This document shows, piece after piece, positions 35,861 to 45,998 of a DNA stretch of 64,000 nucleotides (within the stretch, counting starts at the first letter, position 1; every line of letters begins with the position of its first letter). A program made the translations under genes and the position numbers. The notes below the pieces were generated by a model. The model worked only from the letters and a program-made list of their open reading frames with translations, made no database searches and had not been told where the DNA came from. The DNA comes from Vesta saturnalis (Eukaryota > Arthropoda > Insecta > Coleoptera > Lampyridae). The stretch spans positions 2,501 to 66,500 of the forward strand of contig JARFJB010000530.1 in assembly GCA_036346205.1 (NCBI GenBank). The letters are read 5' to 3'.

Positions 35861-36752
35861 ATGTCCAAATTACAACTCGTTAACGAATTGCACAAACCTG
35901 CACGAAAAAATTTTAAACGAAGGCGAACAATAATTAGAGGTTTTGATGATCTTTGGCAAGCAGATTTAGCTGAATTTACCACATATGCCAAACAAAATAA
36001 GGGTTATAAGTATATATTAGTGGTTATCGACTGTTTTCGAAATACTTGTGGACTAAAGATTAAAAACGAAAACAGGTCAGAAGTTAGCCAAGGCCATGCA
36101 AACAATCTTCAAACAAGGCCGGAAACCTAAAATTTGCAGACAGATGCAGGAAAAGAATTCTACAATGAGCATTTTACTAAACTAATGCACGTTATCAAGT
36201 CAACCATTACTCCACCTATAGCACAAAGAAGGCTGCAATTGCTGAACGTGTTATCAGAACCATTAAAGGTGCTCTATATAAGTCATTCAGCCTGCAAGGT
36301 AAATACAAATGGATTGATACAATTGATACCATAACGATGGATTATAACAATCGTAAGCATAGAACTACATGAGTGAAGCCCAAAGATGTTGATAATCATA
36401 TAAAGCTGCAGGCTTACACTCACATAAAAATATTTGATCGGAATCGATATTGTGTTGGTGACTAGTACGAATCAGTAAATTTAAAAGTATTTTTGCTAAA
36501 GGATACACACCCAATTGGTCTAGTGAACTATTTAAGATTGTGAAAGTTCACATTACTAACCAACCACCTACTTGTTGGAAGACATGAAAGGAAAGCCTGT
36601 ACTGGGAGGCTTTTATGAACATGAATTCAGAAAACAAAGTATCCGATGTGTACCTGGTGGAAAAAGTGCTTCGTTCCAAGAATAATAAGTTATTCGTAAA
36701 GTGGTGGGGATTGGATGAAAGATCATGGATAAATAAGGATGATATTGTTTAA
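35861..36752 (+). pseudogene. Polinton retroviral-type integrase with chromodomain
   Basis: Met at 35861 opens MSKLQLVNELHKPARKNFKR. The rve core follows: DDLWQADLAEF (first Asp) and YILVVIDCF. The second catalytic Asp is in LQTDAGKEFYN near 36135-36165, in a different frame. The Glu region is scrambled around 36230-36360. The C-terminal chromodomain is readable at about 36640-36750 (VYLVEKVLRS; LFVKWWGLDE). Four or more stops or shifts are seen. This enzyme would insert the element into DNA, and the chromodomain may guide it to marked histones. Confidence 0.85.
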
Positions 36753-36799
36753 TTACTTATATTGTTATAATATATAGTTTATATAAAGGATGTTTGCCT

Positions 36800-36845
36800 T
36801 GGATGAAATAAAAACACATAAAAAAAAAATTGTTTTATTTTAGTT
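36800..36845. terminator. Convergent polyadenylation signals between integrase and PolB
   Basis: AATAAA on the plus strand at 36807-36812 serves the rightward cluster. TTTATT at 36834-36839 is AATAAA on the minus strand for the leftward PolB unit. A run of A lies between them. This is where the two transcription units meet. Confidence 0.6.
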
Positions 36846-36886
36846 AAATATTACAAAAATGTTTTAAAATTTCATTATCTTATATA

Positions 36887-36924
36887 GTAAACCTAAAGTA
36901 CTTCTATAATCATTTAAATTACTT
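36887..36924 (+). repeat. Short inverted repeat, left of PolB
   Basis: GTAAACCTAAAGTACTTCTA and the following bases up to 36924 match the reverse complement of 40542-40578 with only a few differences. The pair brackets the PolB region. Confidence 0.8.
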
Positions 36925-37001
36925 GAGGCCATATTCCTGAATCTGGTCCACATGTCCATCCTAAACAGGAATTTGATTTGTTTCACCTTTATGAATGTTT
37001 T

Positions 37002-37160
37002 CTAATATCCAGTTGAAATTTTGTGATGTTCCTCGTTTTCCCATGGTTGAAACTTATAGTTAATGTTTTGTTCTAATAATATTTCAATCAAAATATCGAG
37101 GCATTTGTAATTAGCATAATATGCTGCTTTCTCAATACATTCAGTTATAATAAATAACGT
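37002..37160 (-). pseudogene. Ankyrin-like segment downstream of PolB
   Basis: About 45 codons on the minus strand read CIEKAAYYANYKCLDILIE and LLEQNINYKF, with the AA..A....CL..LLE spacing of an ankyrin repeat. It is followed by WENEEHHKI and a stop at 37002. A little upstream, LLWGEDDLTNVKLA may belong to the same protein. It lies where the C-terminal part of PolB should be. It may be a separate small gene that replaced it, or a chance match. Confidence 0.35.
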
Positions 37161-37189
37161 TCTTTATAAAGAATTAATATTCTCTAAGC

Positions 37190-40100
37190 TAATTTAACAT
37201 TTGTTAAATCATCCTCACCCCATAATAAATTGTTACATACATTTTTTTAAAAAGTAAATTCATATCATCTAAGATTTTATTTGGAAACTTAGGTAGGATG
37301 TAAATAATGAAAATTGATAAAAAGTTTTTGAAACGTCTAAAACACTGAAGCCTGCATATATGGGTTTATTTAGATATACTTCCAGCTTGTTCATTTGAAT
37401 GATGAGCATATCATTACTAAATATTGTACAACTATGAAAATTTGGTTTTGATATGTAAGCACGAGCACCATAGCGACCTCCCATTTGTTATAGACGTATA
37501 TCCTTATATTTACGTACATTTTCCATCAGTTTCCCAAAAACACTATTAATCATTAATTTATAAAAATTTTTGTCAAATTCATTTTGAGATTGCTGACGCA
37601 TGGTTGTATTTAAATCGATATATTTTTTTAACCATGGTGATTGCTGAAAACGTAATATACGATGCACTTTTACCAACTTTAATCCATATTTTAAATATAC
37701 CTTCAAATTTCTGTAATGAATTACGTAATTACGTTTTGGATACAATGTAAGTAATATTTTTTATTTTAGAATTTGAATCAGGTACGGGTGGAACCATATG
37801 TTCGGGTGCCAATGGTAGATCACTGTGACTCTCATGTAATTCTATGGGATAGTCTAAATCACACTCGACTATATAGCCAATTTCCGAATCATCGGGATGG
37901 TTTATTAAATCTAAAGTTTCAAAATTATCAACAAAAGAAAAATCACCAAATGGTAGAAATTTCATGGTGGCTCCGTATAAATTATTTACGTCGTAGTACA
38001 TTAAATACACACTTTCGGAAGTGGGATCAAATTTTTCCCCATGTACTTATTGTTAGCTTTAGCATACCGATTAGAACATTGAGCCACCCCCTAATTCCTC
38101 TTTCAATAAACATTAGCATATCAATATCAGTAAATAGTTCTAACTTTACTTGTGTAATTTTAAGCATAGCATCGAATGCTAAACCGGGGCTGTACAATAG
38201 TGCAGAGGATCAAGTTTGTAAGTACTTAAACAAGTTTGCCGAAAATTTTCGAAAATATCAGCTAAAAGTAGAACGTCCGTTTTAAATACAAATCTTAGTA
38301 CTCCCCTAACGATCTAATATGAAATTTGTTCCAAACATTAACCGCATGTGCAAAACTAACATCATTGATTCCGTCATTATTAAGATGACTAAAAAACGCT
38401 TCCTTGGGAGGTAGCCTGGTTTCGTCTAATTTATCCCACGTATCAATATACTCATAAGGAAACACACCTTTGCGAACTAGTAAAGAAAATTCTTCTTCAT
38501 TGTTACAATTAGCTCGGGTAATAACTTTTTTACTATTTTCCAAATAGTTTGATAACTTTTCAATACTACTACTCATAAATCTGAAAGAGTCAATAAATCT
38601 TTGTTTATGGGTAGGAGTGTAATCGCACCGGGAATAGTAGCCAATTCTCTAATGACGAAATGACTATCATAACCTGACAAATTATGAAACACAACCGGTA
38701 AGATGCGTGAGTCTTTATAGTTTAGGTTACAAGTCTGGTGTGATGCTCCTCGAAACGCTCCAGTAAAATGGTTATGGTCTCTAACCTTTATATCATTATC
38801 TGTAAATGGTTTTCAAATGTGACAAATCGTGCGCTTTCAAAGTGTTCAACCTGATTGGGAGTTAAAGTACCCATAGGAATTATTTTATTGATGATTTCGG
38901 TGCTCCAATGTGCAATACTTTGAAGCTCTTTAACAAACCATTGAATGCAATCATTTCCTCTATAAAGCCTAAATCGAGATAAAGAATCATTGTATGAACA
39001 CTTTAAGTAGTAAGCAATGCTGAAGGAATATGTTTGGAATGAAATAGAGTATTACCTCAAGTGATGTTAAATTTGTACACTTTCTAAAATACTTTCTAAA
39101 TCCGCATAAATTACAAACGGTACCTTTTCCTGGAATGTGAAATTTTTGAACTGCAGAAACATTTCCACTTCGGTAGGCATCCTGACTGAACATTGATTAA
39201 GTTGATGGCAGAGAGTGACATGTTTTGTAGAAGGCGATCTGAGGAAAAGTGGTTCAAGCATCGATAACAAATAAATTTCTTGTCTCCTATTCGATAGTTG
39301 TTTAGAAAAAGAGCTGACATATTTTTAATCCACGCGAAATGATAAACAGTATTATTTTTGTATTAATAGCATCAGCAGTAGAACCCGCAGAATGATAATT
39401 AGGCGAAAGTACTAAAAGATTTATAGGTTCCCTGACACTATTTCTTGATTTACACTTAATACTAGCGGTAATACACCTTTCCCTGAATGCAAAACAAATT
39501 AATGGAGAGGTTGTTTAATTTTTCAAATTTTTTTACATCATCTATTTTAATGGGAAAGGGAATTGAATCATAATTCATAGCATCTCTAAAATGAGGATAA
39601 CTGTAAACTCTATCCGAATGAAGTTGCACTGGGTATAATGCCGAAACAACGGCCCACAGGAAGCAATACTCGTCATCGTTCTTAACATTCACTACCGCAT
39701 GCTTTACTGCTATGAAGTAAGGAACTTTAACGTAGTCGAAAGGCCACCTCTAAATGGAGTATAGCTATTAATATTCACCTTTAAATGTAAAACTTCGTGT
39801 AATGCCCAACCGGAATCCCTTTCGAAAACTCCTCTAATTTTTTTTGTAATTTGTAATAAACGTTATTGTTATACCACTCACGCAAATTGGTGGAAATATC
39901 GATGGCATAATTTTTAATGGCAAAAGTCTTCAACTCGATAACATGATTTTGAGGTTGCATGAAATTGCAGGCTAAAATGACATTGACCTTTAGCATCGTT
40001 TGCCTTAGCATTACTTTAACCTTTCGTGCAAAACTATTGTATGCATTTTGTAAAAAATAAGAGGTCCTTAATGTTTGCTATATTGACTATAATGCCTGTA

Positions 40101-40431
40101 AGTAACCTCCATTAAAACATGAATCTATAGAGTACCAACCTAATTTATGTGTACGTTTTTTAGTGGCCATACCACTACCTGTTTTCTCTGAAGCGTTCTT
40201 TAACCGTTTAAGTCTCACAAGATAACACTTTAACAATGATAAATTACTTTCAAGTTTAAGCAAATTTTCACTTGCTTCTAAATAAATTTTATTTTGAATT
40301 ATATCTTGAATAGCTTAATATTAGTGTTAATTATACGGATGTGCTTTACAAATTCATTTTGGTTTTAACAATGGAATAATACGTGTTGTTAAATTAACAA
40401 TATCACTACTACGTGGTACAACCTCACTCAT
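37190..40431 (-). pseudogene. Protein-primed family B DNA polymerase
   Basis: Start chosen at 40431 (MSEVVPRSSDIVNLTT). Going down the minus strand: EYCFLWAVVSALYPV near 39660; Exo I VPFVIYADLESIL at about 39110; Exo [17 protein letters not shown] near 38690; YEYIDTWDKLDETRLPPKE near 38440; polymerase motif A YDVNNLYGATM near 38000; motif [18 protein letters not shown] near 37550; then [12 protein letters not shown] and [14 protein letters not shown]. About ten frame changes or stops occur. The DTDS motif C expected after the last block is not found and the frame dissolves near 37190. The enzyme would replicate the element using a terminal protein primer. Confidence 0.88.
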
Positions 40432-40541
40432 AGTTACCTTCAAAACTGTATCCAACAATGCAAAAATATGAAGCACACACGATCACACAGTCATGGACTT
40501 GTAGCAAATATTTTATTTATTATAACTGATATGTAAAAAAA

Positions 40542-40578
40542 TAATAATTTAAGTAACTATAGAAGTACTTTAGGTTTA
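40542..40578 (-). repeat. Short inverted repeat, right of PolB
   Basis: Partner of 36887-36924. It lies about 110 bases upstream of the PolB start codon, so the pair encloses the entire polymerase gene and the ankyrin-like segment. Confidence 0.8.
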
Positions 40579-41063
40579 CAATTACAAATATTACGAGTGC
40601 AATATACTGACTGGTACAGAAATGCTGTTTATCGGTTTATATAGTCATATAAGCCCCCCATTCAAGGTTAAATATCACAAACTTGTTATAACTTGTATTT
40701 GACCTTATGCAGCATACAAAAACTCGACTTATATGAAAATGAAATTTGATACTTTCACACTCTTTAGTTCATTGCCTTTAGATTGCGTATTCCCAAGAGC
40801 TTCAGTTCAGAAAGATGCAGATATTGCACTTTCTTTAGTATTATCTTCAGTGGACGTTTACTGGTAATATCTAATAACCTAACATTGCTGACATGGCATG
40901 AAATACCTTTTCATGTCTAGATTATGATATTCATCACCTTTGCTTGCACAGCTCAATAGTAACCACTTCCACTTTTTTTGTACACGTTAACAAATTTACA
41001 TGTATATAATAATAATAATTTTATTTCAATATTCAGTAGTTACATACATACTATACAGACAAA
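40579..41063. other. Spacer upstream of PolB in the Polinton
   Basis: No recognisable gene. This is the region between the leftward PolB unit and the rightward small gene, so promoters for both may lie here. No TATA-like or other element stands out. Confidence 0.4.
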
Positions 41064-41623
41064 ATGGCATCAAACAGCAAACGCTCGAAACTGTCACTAC
41101 AAAGAAGAAAGCCAACATACTGCAAGATGTATTAGTGTTCAAAACAAGTTGTTGAGCCACTTTAGTGAAAATGAGATACCAATCATCTCTATACGCGACA
41201 GTGATGTAGAGGACGACTTTGAAGGTTTTTGAAAAGTAAGTATTCCTTGCTTAATGTATTGTTTTATGTGGTGATTTCCTTAATAAATATATTATTAACC
41301 AAACCAATTATTTTGTAGCATCACGCCCGCAACCACAGTTGTAGCTTCACCACCACCACTGCAGCCTACACTCCTCCAAAATGGAGGAATTGAAGCTTCA
41401 CTACCACCACGCAGCCAACTACACTCCCAATATGGAGGAAAAAATTAAATTAATACGACCAGTGTGTTCACCACCACCATCACAAGCAATATCACAGGAT
41501 CCTACAGACTTGCAGCAATTTAAAATAAAAAGTGTTAGGTGGTTGCAGAACATTTTATCAACATACATTAATTCTGAAAAGTTAGTTAGAATAAGTCCTA
41601 GAAAATGCGCTCCTGAAAATTAA
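41064..41623 (+). CDS. Small spliced Polinton protein, unknown
   Basis: Met at 41064 (MASNSKRSKL) begins a basic N-terminus that meets an early stop. The overlapping frame continues HFSENEIPIISIRDSDVEDD and reaches a donor GTAAGT at 41235. The acceptor TTTTGTAG ends at 41318. The second part, 41319-41623, is Pro/His-rich at first, with a 51-bp tandem repeat (about 41347-41450, GCTTCAC-ACCACCAC). It ends with QQFKIKSVRWLQNILSTYI, a helical tail. The early stop suggests one frameshift. Function unknown; an acidic-plus-basic small protein would fit a regulator. Confidence 0.4.
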
Positions 41624-41639
41624 AATTTGCATCTAATTC

Positions 41640-42537
41640 TCAAAAAAATTTTATTTTTACATTATTGCATTTATAAGTGACATTTTATCTATTTAATTAA
41701 TTAATTAACCAAAAATAATAAAACTGGCCCACTAAATTGAGATTCTGATTTTAAGCAAAAACTACTTTTCTACTTACTAAAACATACAATTTTGTACAAG
41801 CATTCACGTTGTTAAAATTGATTGATTTTGCAAAATTACCAAAATTTTCAATAAAACAACACTTTAAACTGCATAAAGAAAAAAAACAGGATAATGCAAG
41901 CATTTTGCTTTGAAAAACGCTTGTACACGTTACAAGTCTATATTTAGCGCTTACTCGCATGCCAAAAATTGGAATTTTTGGGTAAAGGACTAAAGTGTTA
42001 TGATTTATTCGTTTGTGCAAGTTTCAACTTTTCTGTACATACTAACTACAAACTTTGTCATTAATAATTGAAAATTTTTTTTTCACATTTTTTTAGTTTT
42101 GAGAATTTTTGGATTGGTATCTTTTGCGCTGTTATCTGTTTAGTCTACATGCCAAAAATTGGAATTTTTGGGTAAAGGATTATGATTTATAAATAAATAT
42201 AAATATAAATGTACGCAATATTCAACCTTTATGTACTATTTTCACAAGACTATTTGTTTTGAAATTTTTTAAATTCTGAATTTATTTTACTGCTATCCTT
42301 TGCGCTGTTATTTATTCAGCCTATATACAAAAATTCAAAATTTTTGAGTTAAAATTAATCTGATATGATAAAAAGAGTATATTTATTTATTTTAAAATAC
42401 ACACAAAAATTCTGACTTATAAATTTCATATAACAGGATAATGTTATTCACCTTTTTCTTTCTTTGTAATATAAGTTTTATGTGTCATTTCTTCCTACAT
42501 AGTTTGTATAATTTAATAAATCATGATAAGAAACTCG

Positions 42538-42611
<74 letters not shown>

Positions 42612-42803
42612 ATATAAATTCAATTAAAACCATACGGAAACTTATTTTAAATTTCACTTTTTTCTTCTTCTATGCCTACACACACTTTATTTTTTTTCAA
42701 ATGAAGTGCCTTTTCCTTATGCAATATAACATACACTACTGTAATTCCTTATTTATTAAAGCGTCTTTCATTCAAATTACAATGCACCTTTATTTCATAC
42801 TTT
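41640..42803. repeat. Noncoding Polinton region with tandem ~180-bp repeats and (TA)n
   Basis: A unit of about 180-190 bp occurs nearly three times. CATGCCAAAAATTGGAATTT lies at about 41958 and 42148, and a degenerate form near 42328; TTTGCGCTGTTAT lies near 42124 and 42300. A (TA)n tract lies at 42543-42609. No credible gene; the minus frame at 41751-42020 is only a reading of the repeat. Confidence 0.7.
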
Positions 42804-43043
42804 TCATGGCACATTCACTCGAAGTTGCATCATTTTCTTTTTTAGCTCATACAGCTCTAAATCTACCCTCAATTTTTGTATTTCCTTGATTAACACCTCG
42901 AGCCTTTTCTTTCTCTCATCAATACTTAATAATTCTTTCTTTCTTTCTCTTCTTATCATTCTTATTACTTTCACCATTTCTAGCAATAAAAAGTTTACTG
43001 AATCATGCAATCCCGGAGAAGCCTTTTTATTATAAACATGCAT
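42804..43043 (-). CDS. Small coiled-coil Polinton protein starting inside the right TIR
   Basis: 79 codons, Met at 43043. The first ten residues (MHVYNKKASP) are encoded within the terminal inverted repeat, the rest in unique sequence. Residues 24-75 are rich in Lys, Arg, Glu and Leu (VIRMIRRERKKELLSIDERK; LEVLIKEIQKLRVDLELYEL) with heptad spacing, predicting a coiled coil. A counterpart at the left repeat has the same start but soon hits a stop. Role unknown; it may be a DNA-binding or terminal protein, which is speculation. Confidence 0.5.
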   Translation of the reverse strand: MHVYNKKASPGLHDSVNFLLLEMVKVIRMIRRERKKELLSIDERKKRLEVLIKEIQKLRVDLELYELKKKMMQLRVNVP

Positions 43044-43293
43044 CCTTTCAAAACTGCTAACCTACTCAAAAAACTTTCAGATTTCTAAGAATGATTACCT
43101 TGCATTTTTAGCTTTTCACCTTGACCGTTTCATATTTCTAAGAAATGTAATGTGACACCACCGCAGGTCAATAACCTCTGGCCTTGAAAACTATTTTTAG
43201 ATTTATGATTACCTTGCAACCAACATTTTAAATTTACCGCCTAAACTTTCACCTTGAAAGAGCTCCAAAAGCTTACGTTTTTCACCACCAGAG
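43012..43293 (-). repeat. Polinton right terminal inverted repeat
   Basis: Reverse complement of 28389-28677, ending CACCACCAGAG. Differences from the left copy are scattered single bases and small indels. It overlaps the start of the coiled-coil gene. Confidence 0.92.
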
Positions 43294-43479
43294 CTTTGTA
43301 AGCTTGAATTCGATGGCGTCCCTAATTTATTAGAGTAGTATATTGCGACATCGTCAACATATATACATCTACCAATAGAGCTCTCCAGTGTGCTAGTGAT
43401 ACTATTTATAGCAATACTGAATAATGTTATTATTTTTTTATTTAATTTATTTAATTATTGCAGCAAGGTCTTCAATTGG

Positions 43480-43480
<1 letters not shown>
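43294..43480 (-). mobile_element. Non-LTR copy 3, RT palm part (other side of the Polinton)
   Basis: The minus strand reads FSIAINSITSTLESSIGRCI, then YVDDVAIYYS, the RT motif C, at about 43340-43370. Reading stops at the Polinton boundary at 43294 and resumes on its far side at 28388. The right end at 43480 meets a (TA)n tract. Confidence 0.82.
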
Positions 43481-43541
<61 letters not shown>

Positions 43542-43891
43542 TTCTATTTGTAATAGTAAATCTGATATTTATTTAAGCAAAATTTATTCTTTTTTAATTT
43601 CTTTAGATTCTAATATAATTAAATAATATTAAATTAATCAGCCAGGCAAAATTCAAGTTCATTAATGTCCATTTTCAATTTTCAACTTAACTCGAATTTT
43701 GCATATCCATTAGCAGTAAGTTTACTTTTTTCTTATTATTATTTTTATATTCAACAATCACTTATGCAAAACTTATAGCTCCTGGAGAAGAGTGTAAAAT
43801 TAACGGAAGCTTGAGTAGTTTAAAAGAATAAATAATTAATCGATCGGATCCTCGAAATTATACAATATTGTGTAGGAAATTCGATCAAAAT

Positions 43892-43934
<43 letters not shown>

Positions 43935-44087
43935 TTCTTTATAATAAATCTACTAGAGAAATTGATTAACATTTTTATTCATTAGCAGTAAATTTTCTTC
44001 TTTCTTGTTACTTTTATATTCAACAGTAACCCCTTATAGCTCCTGAAGAAGTGTATAAAAATTAACAAAGCTTCAGTCGCGCAACAG

Positions 44088-44136
<49 letters not shown>

Positions 44137-44490
44137 ATTTGTAGGTAATAGTAAATCTGATATTGGTAATTTAAGCAAAATTTATTATTTTTAATTTCTT
44201 CAGATTCTAATATAATTAAATAATATTAAATTAATCAGTCAGGCAAAATTCAAGTTCATTAATGTCCATTTTCAATTTTCAACTTAACTCGAATTTTGCA
44301 TATCCATTAGCAGTAAGTTTACTTTTTCTTATTATTATTTTATATTCAACAATCACTTATGCATAACTTATAGCTCCTGGAGAAGAGTGTAAAATTAACG
44401 GAAGCTTGAGTAGTTTAAAAGAATAAATAATTAATCGATCGGATCCTCGAAATTATACAATATTGTGTAGGAAATACGATCAAAATCCAT

Positions 44491-44555
<65 letters not shown>

Positions 44556-44709
44556 TTTCTTTATAATAAATCTACTAGAGAAATTGATTAACATTTTATT
44601 CATTAGCAGTAAATTTTCTTCTTTCTTGTTACTTTTATATTCAACAGTAACCCAAGCTTATAGCTCCTGAAGAAGTGTATAAAAATTAACAAAGCTTCAG
44701 TCGCAACAG

Positions 44710-44770
<61 letters not shown>

Positions 44771-44967
44771 ATTTGTAGGTAATAGTAAATCTGATATTGG
44801 TAATTTAAGCAAAATTTATTATTTTTAATTTCTTCAGATTCTAATATAATTAAATAATATTAAATTAATCAGTCAGGCAAAATTCAATTTCATTAATGTC
44901 CATTTTCAATTTTCAACTTAACTCGAATTTTGCATATCCATTAGCAGTAAGTTTACTTTTTCTTATT
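43481..44967 (+). repeat. Satellite block 4
   Basis: TA 43481-43536, A 43537-43895, TA to 43932, B 43933-44091, TA 44092-44134, A 44135-44491, TA to 44551, B 44552-44711, TA 44712-44768, A 44769-44967, cut by a non-LTR insertion after TTTTTCTTATT. The regular order A-B-A-B-A here is a dimer-type arrangement. It resembles blocks 1-3 rather than the X/Y pattern further right. Confidence 0.9.
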
Positions 44968-45027
44968 TTTTTTTTTTTTTTTTTTTTTAGCGTGGCTACT
45001 ACGGCCATTAGCTATTAACGATTTTTC

Positions 45028-45975
45028 TCATATCTTCGTGAAAAGACCACACCTTTTTAAGTACGTTAACAAACGATTAATTCCAGTTGCGCTATCATCA
45101 AAAATTGAAACAAGTGAATCTGGTATACTCAATTCTGTCCTTAGGTCTTCATATAAAGGGCAATCTAGCATTATGTGATGGATTGTAATTTGTACGTTGT
45201 ATGAATTACATCTTTCTGGTGTCTTTTTCCCCAGAAGGTGTAAATGCGTGAGGTTTGTGTGACCAATTCTAGAGAGTACCACCTCCTCCCTTCTTTTTAA
45301 AGAATGAACGTTTTGCCAAGGGTGAACGGATTTTTTTATTTTTTTTTAAAATGTTGTTGTCTTATCCCATTCTATCTGCCAGTGTTCATTTAATTTTGTT
45401 TTTATGTGTCGTCTAAGATCACCTGGTTGGACTGGAATATTGTCTTGTTCTATTGCGTTGGTTCCCTTACGAGCTGCTACATCCGCATATTCATTTTCCG
45501 CTATCCCGGCATGGCTAGGTACCCACATGAAAACTATAGATTTCTCATCGTTCCCCATGCTGTGTATCATCGCTTTGATAGTGTTTTCTAAAGGGTCTTT
45601 AGTTTGTTCTTTGTTCATAAGAGCCGTAATTACGCTTATTGAGTCTGTACATATGATGCTTGAAAGGACGTTTACATGATTTAGGTATAGAATAGCTTGA
45701 AAAACCGCATACAGTTCAGCTGCGTACACACTTGACAATGGGTTAAGTGTCCAGTAGTGACCTTGGTTTTCCATGTAAATGGCACTACCAACCCCCTTAG
45801 ATGTTTTAGATCCATCTGTGTGTACTATTTTATTATGTTTCAGTTCGTGTATGATGTTACAAAATATATTTCTATACATTTCATTTGACGTATTTGCTTT
45901 TGGATAACTTGCTAGATCTAAACGGTAGGAAACGTTGGGTATATCCCACGGTGGATACTCAATTATGGATTGCAT
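45028..45975 (-). pseudogene. RNase H and C-terminal part of non-LTR copy 2
   Basis: The frame 45975-45346 shows a complete RNase H set: HTDGSKTSKGVGSAIY (first Asp), VYAAELYAVFQAI (Glu), CTDSISVITAL (Asp) and WVPSHAGIAENEYAD. A shift near 45340 leads to the frame 45282-45028 with ERCNSYNVQITIHHIMLDCP, the Cys/His tail. The tail ends 40 bases before the poly(A). Catalytic residues are present, so this copy is younger or better preserved than copy 1. Confidence 0.85.
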
Positions 45976-45998
45976 AAATATTGGCGGTATGGTAATAT

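Larger units (their letters stand above)
28389..43293. mobile_element. Polinton/Maverick element, inactive copy
   Basis: About 14.9 kb bounded by inverted repeats of about 285 bp starting CTCTGGTGGTGAAAAACG. The gene set is diagnostic: protein-primed PolB, retroviral-type integrase, adenovirus-type protease, packaging ATPase, and double- and single-jelly-roll capsid genes. Rightward genes fill 28760-36752 and PolB reads leftward from 40431. Polintons are self-replicating DNA transposons with virus-like structural genes. Here protease, both capsid genes, integrase and PolB carry stops or frameshifts, so no function is expected. I see no 6-bp target duplication: flanks are CTCGCC at left and CTTTGT at right. 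The host non-LTR element also lost sequence there. Confidence 0.93.

Noticed and set aside
28377..43300. A 6-bp target duplication for the Polinton
   Set aside because: Flanking bases CTCGCC and CTTTGT do not match, and sequence of the host element is missing there; it cannot be claimed.
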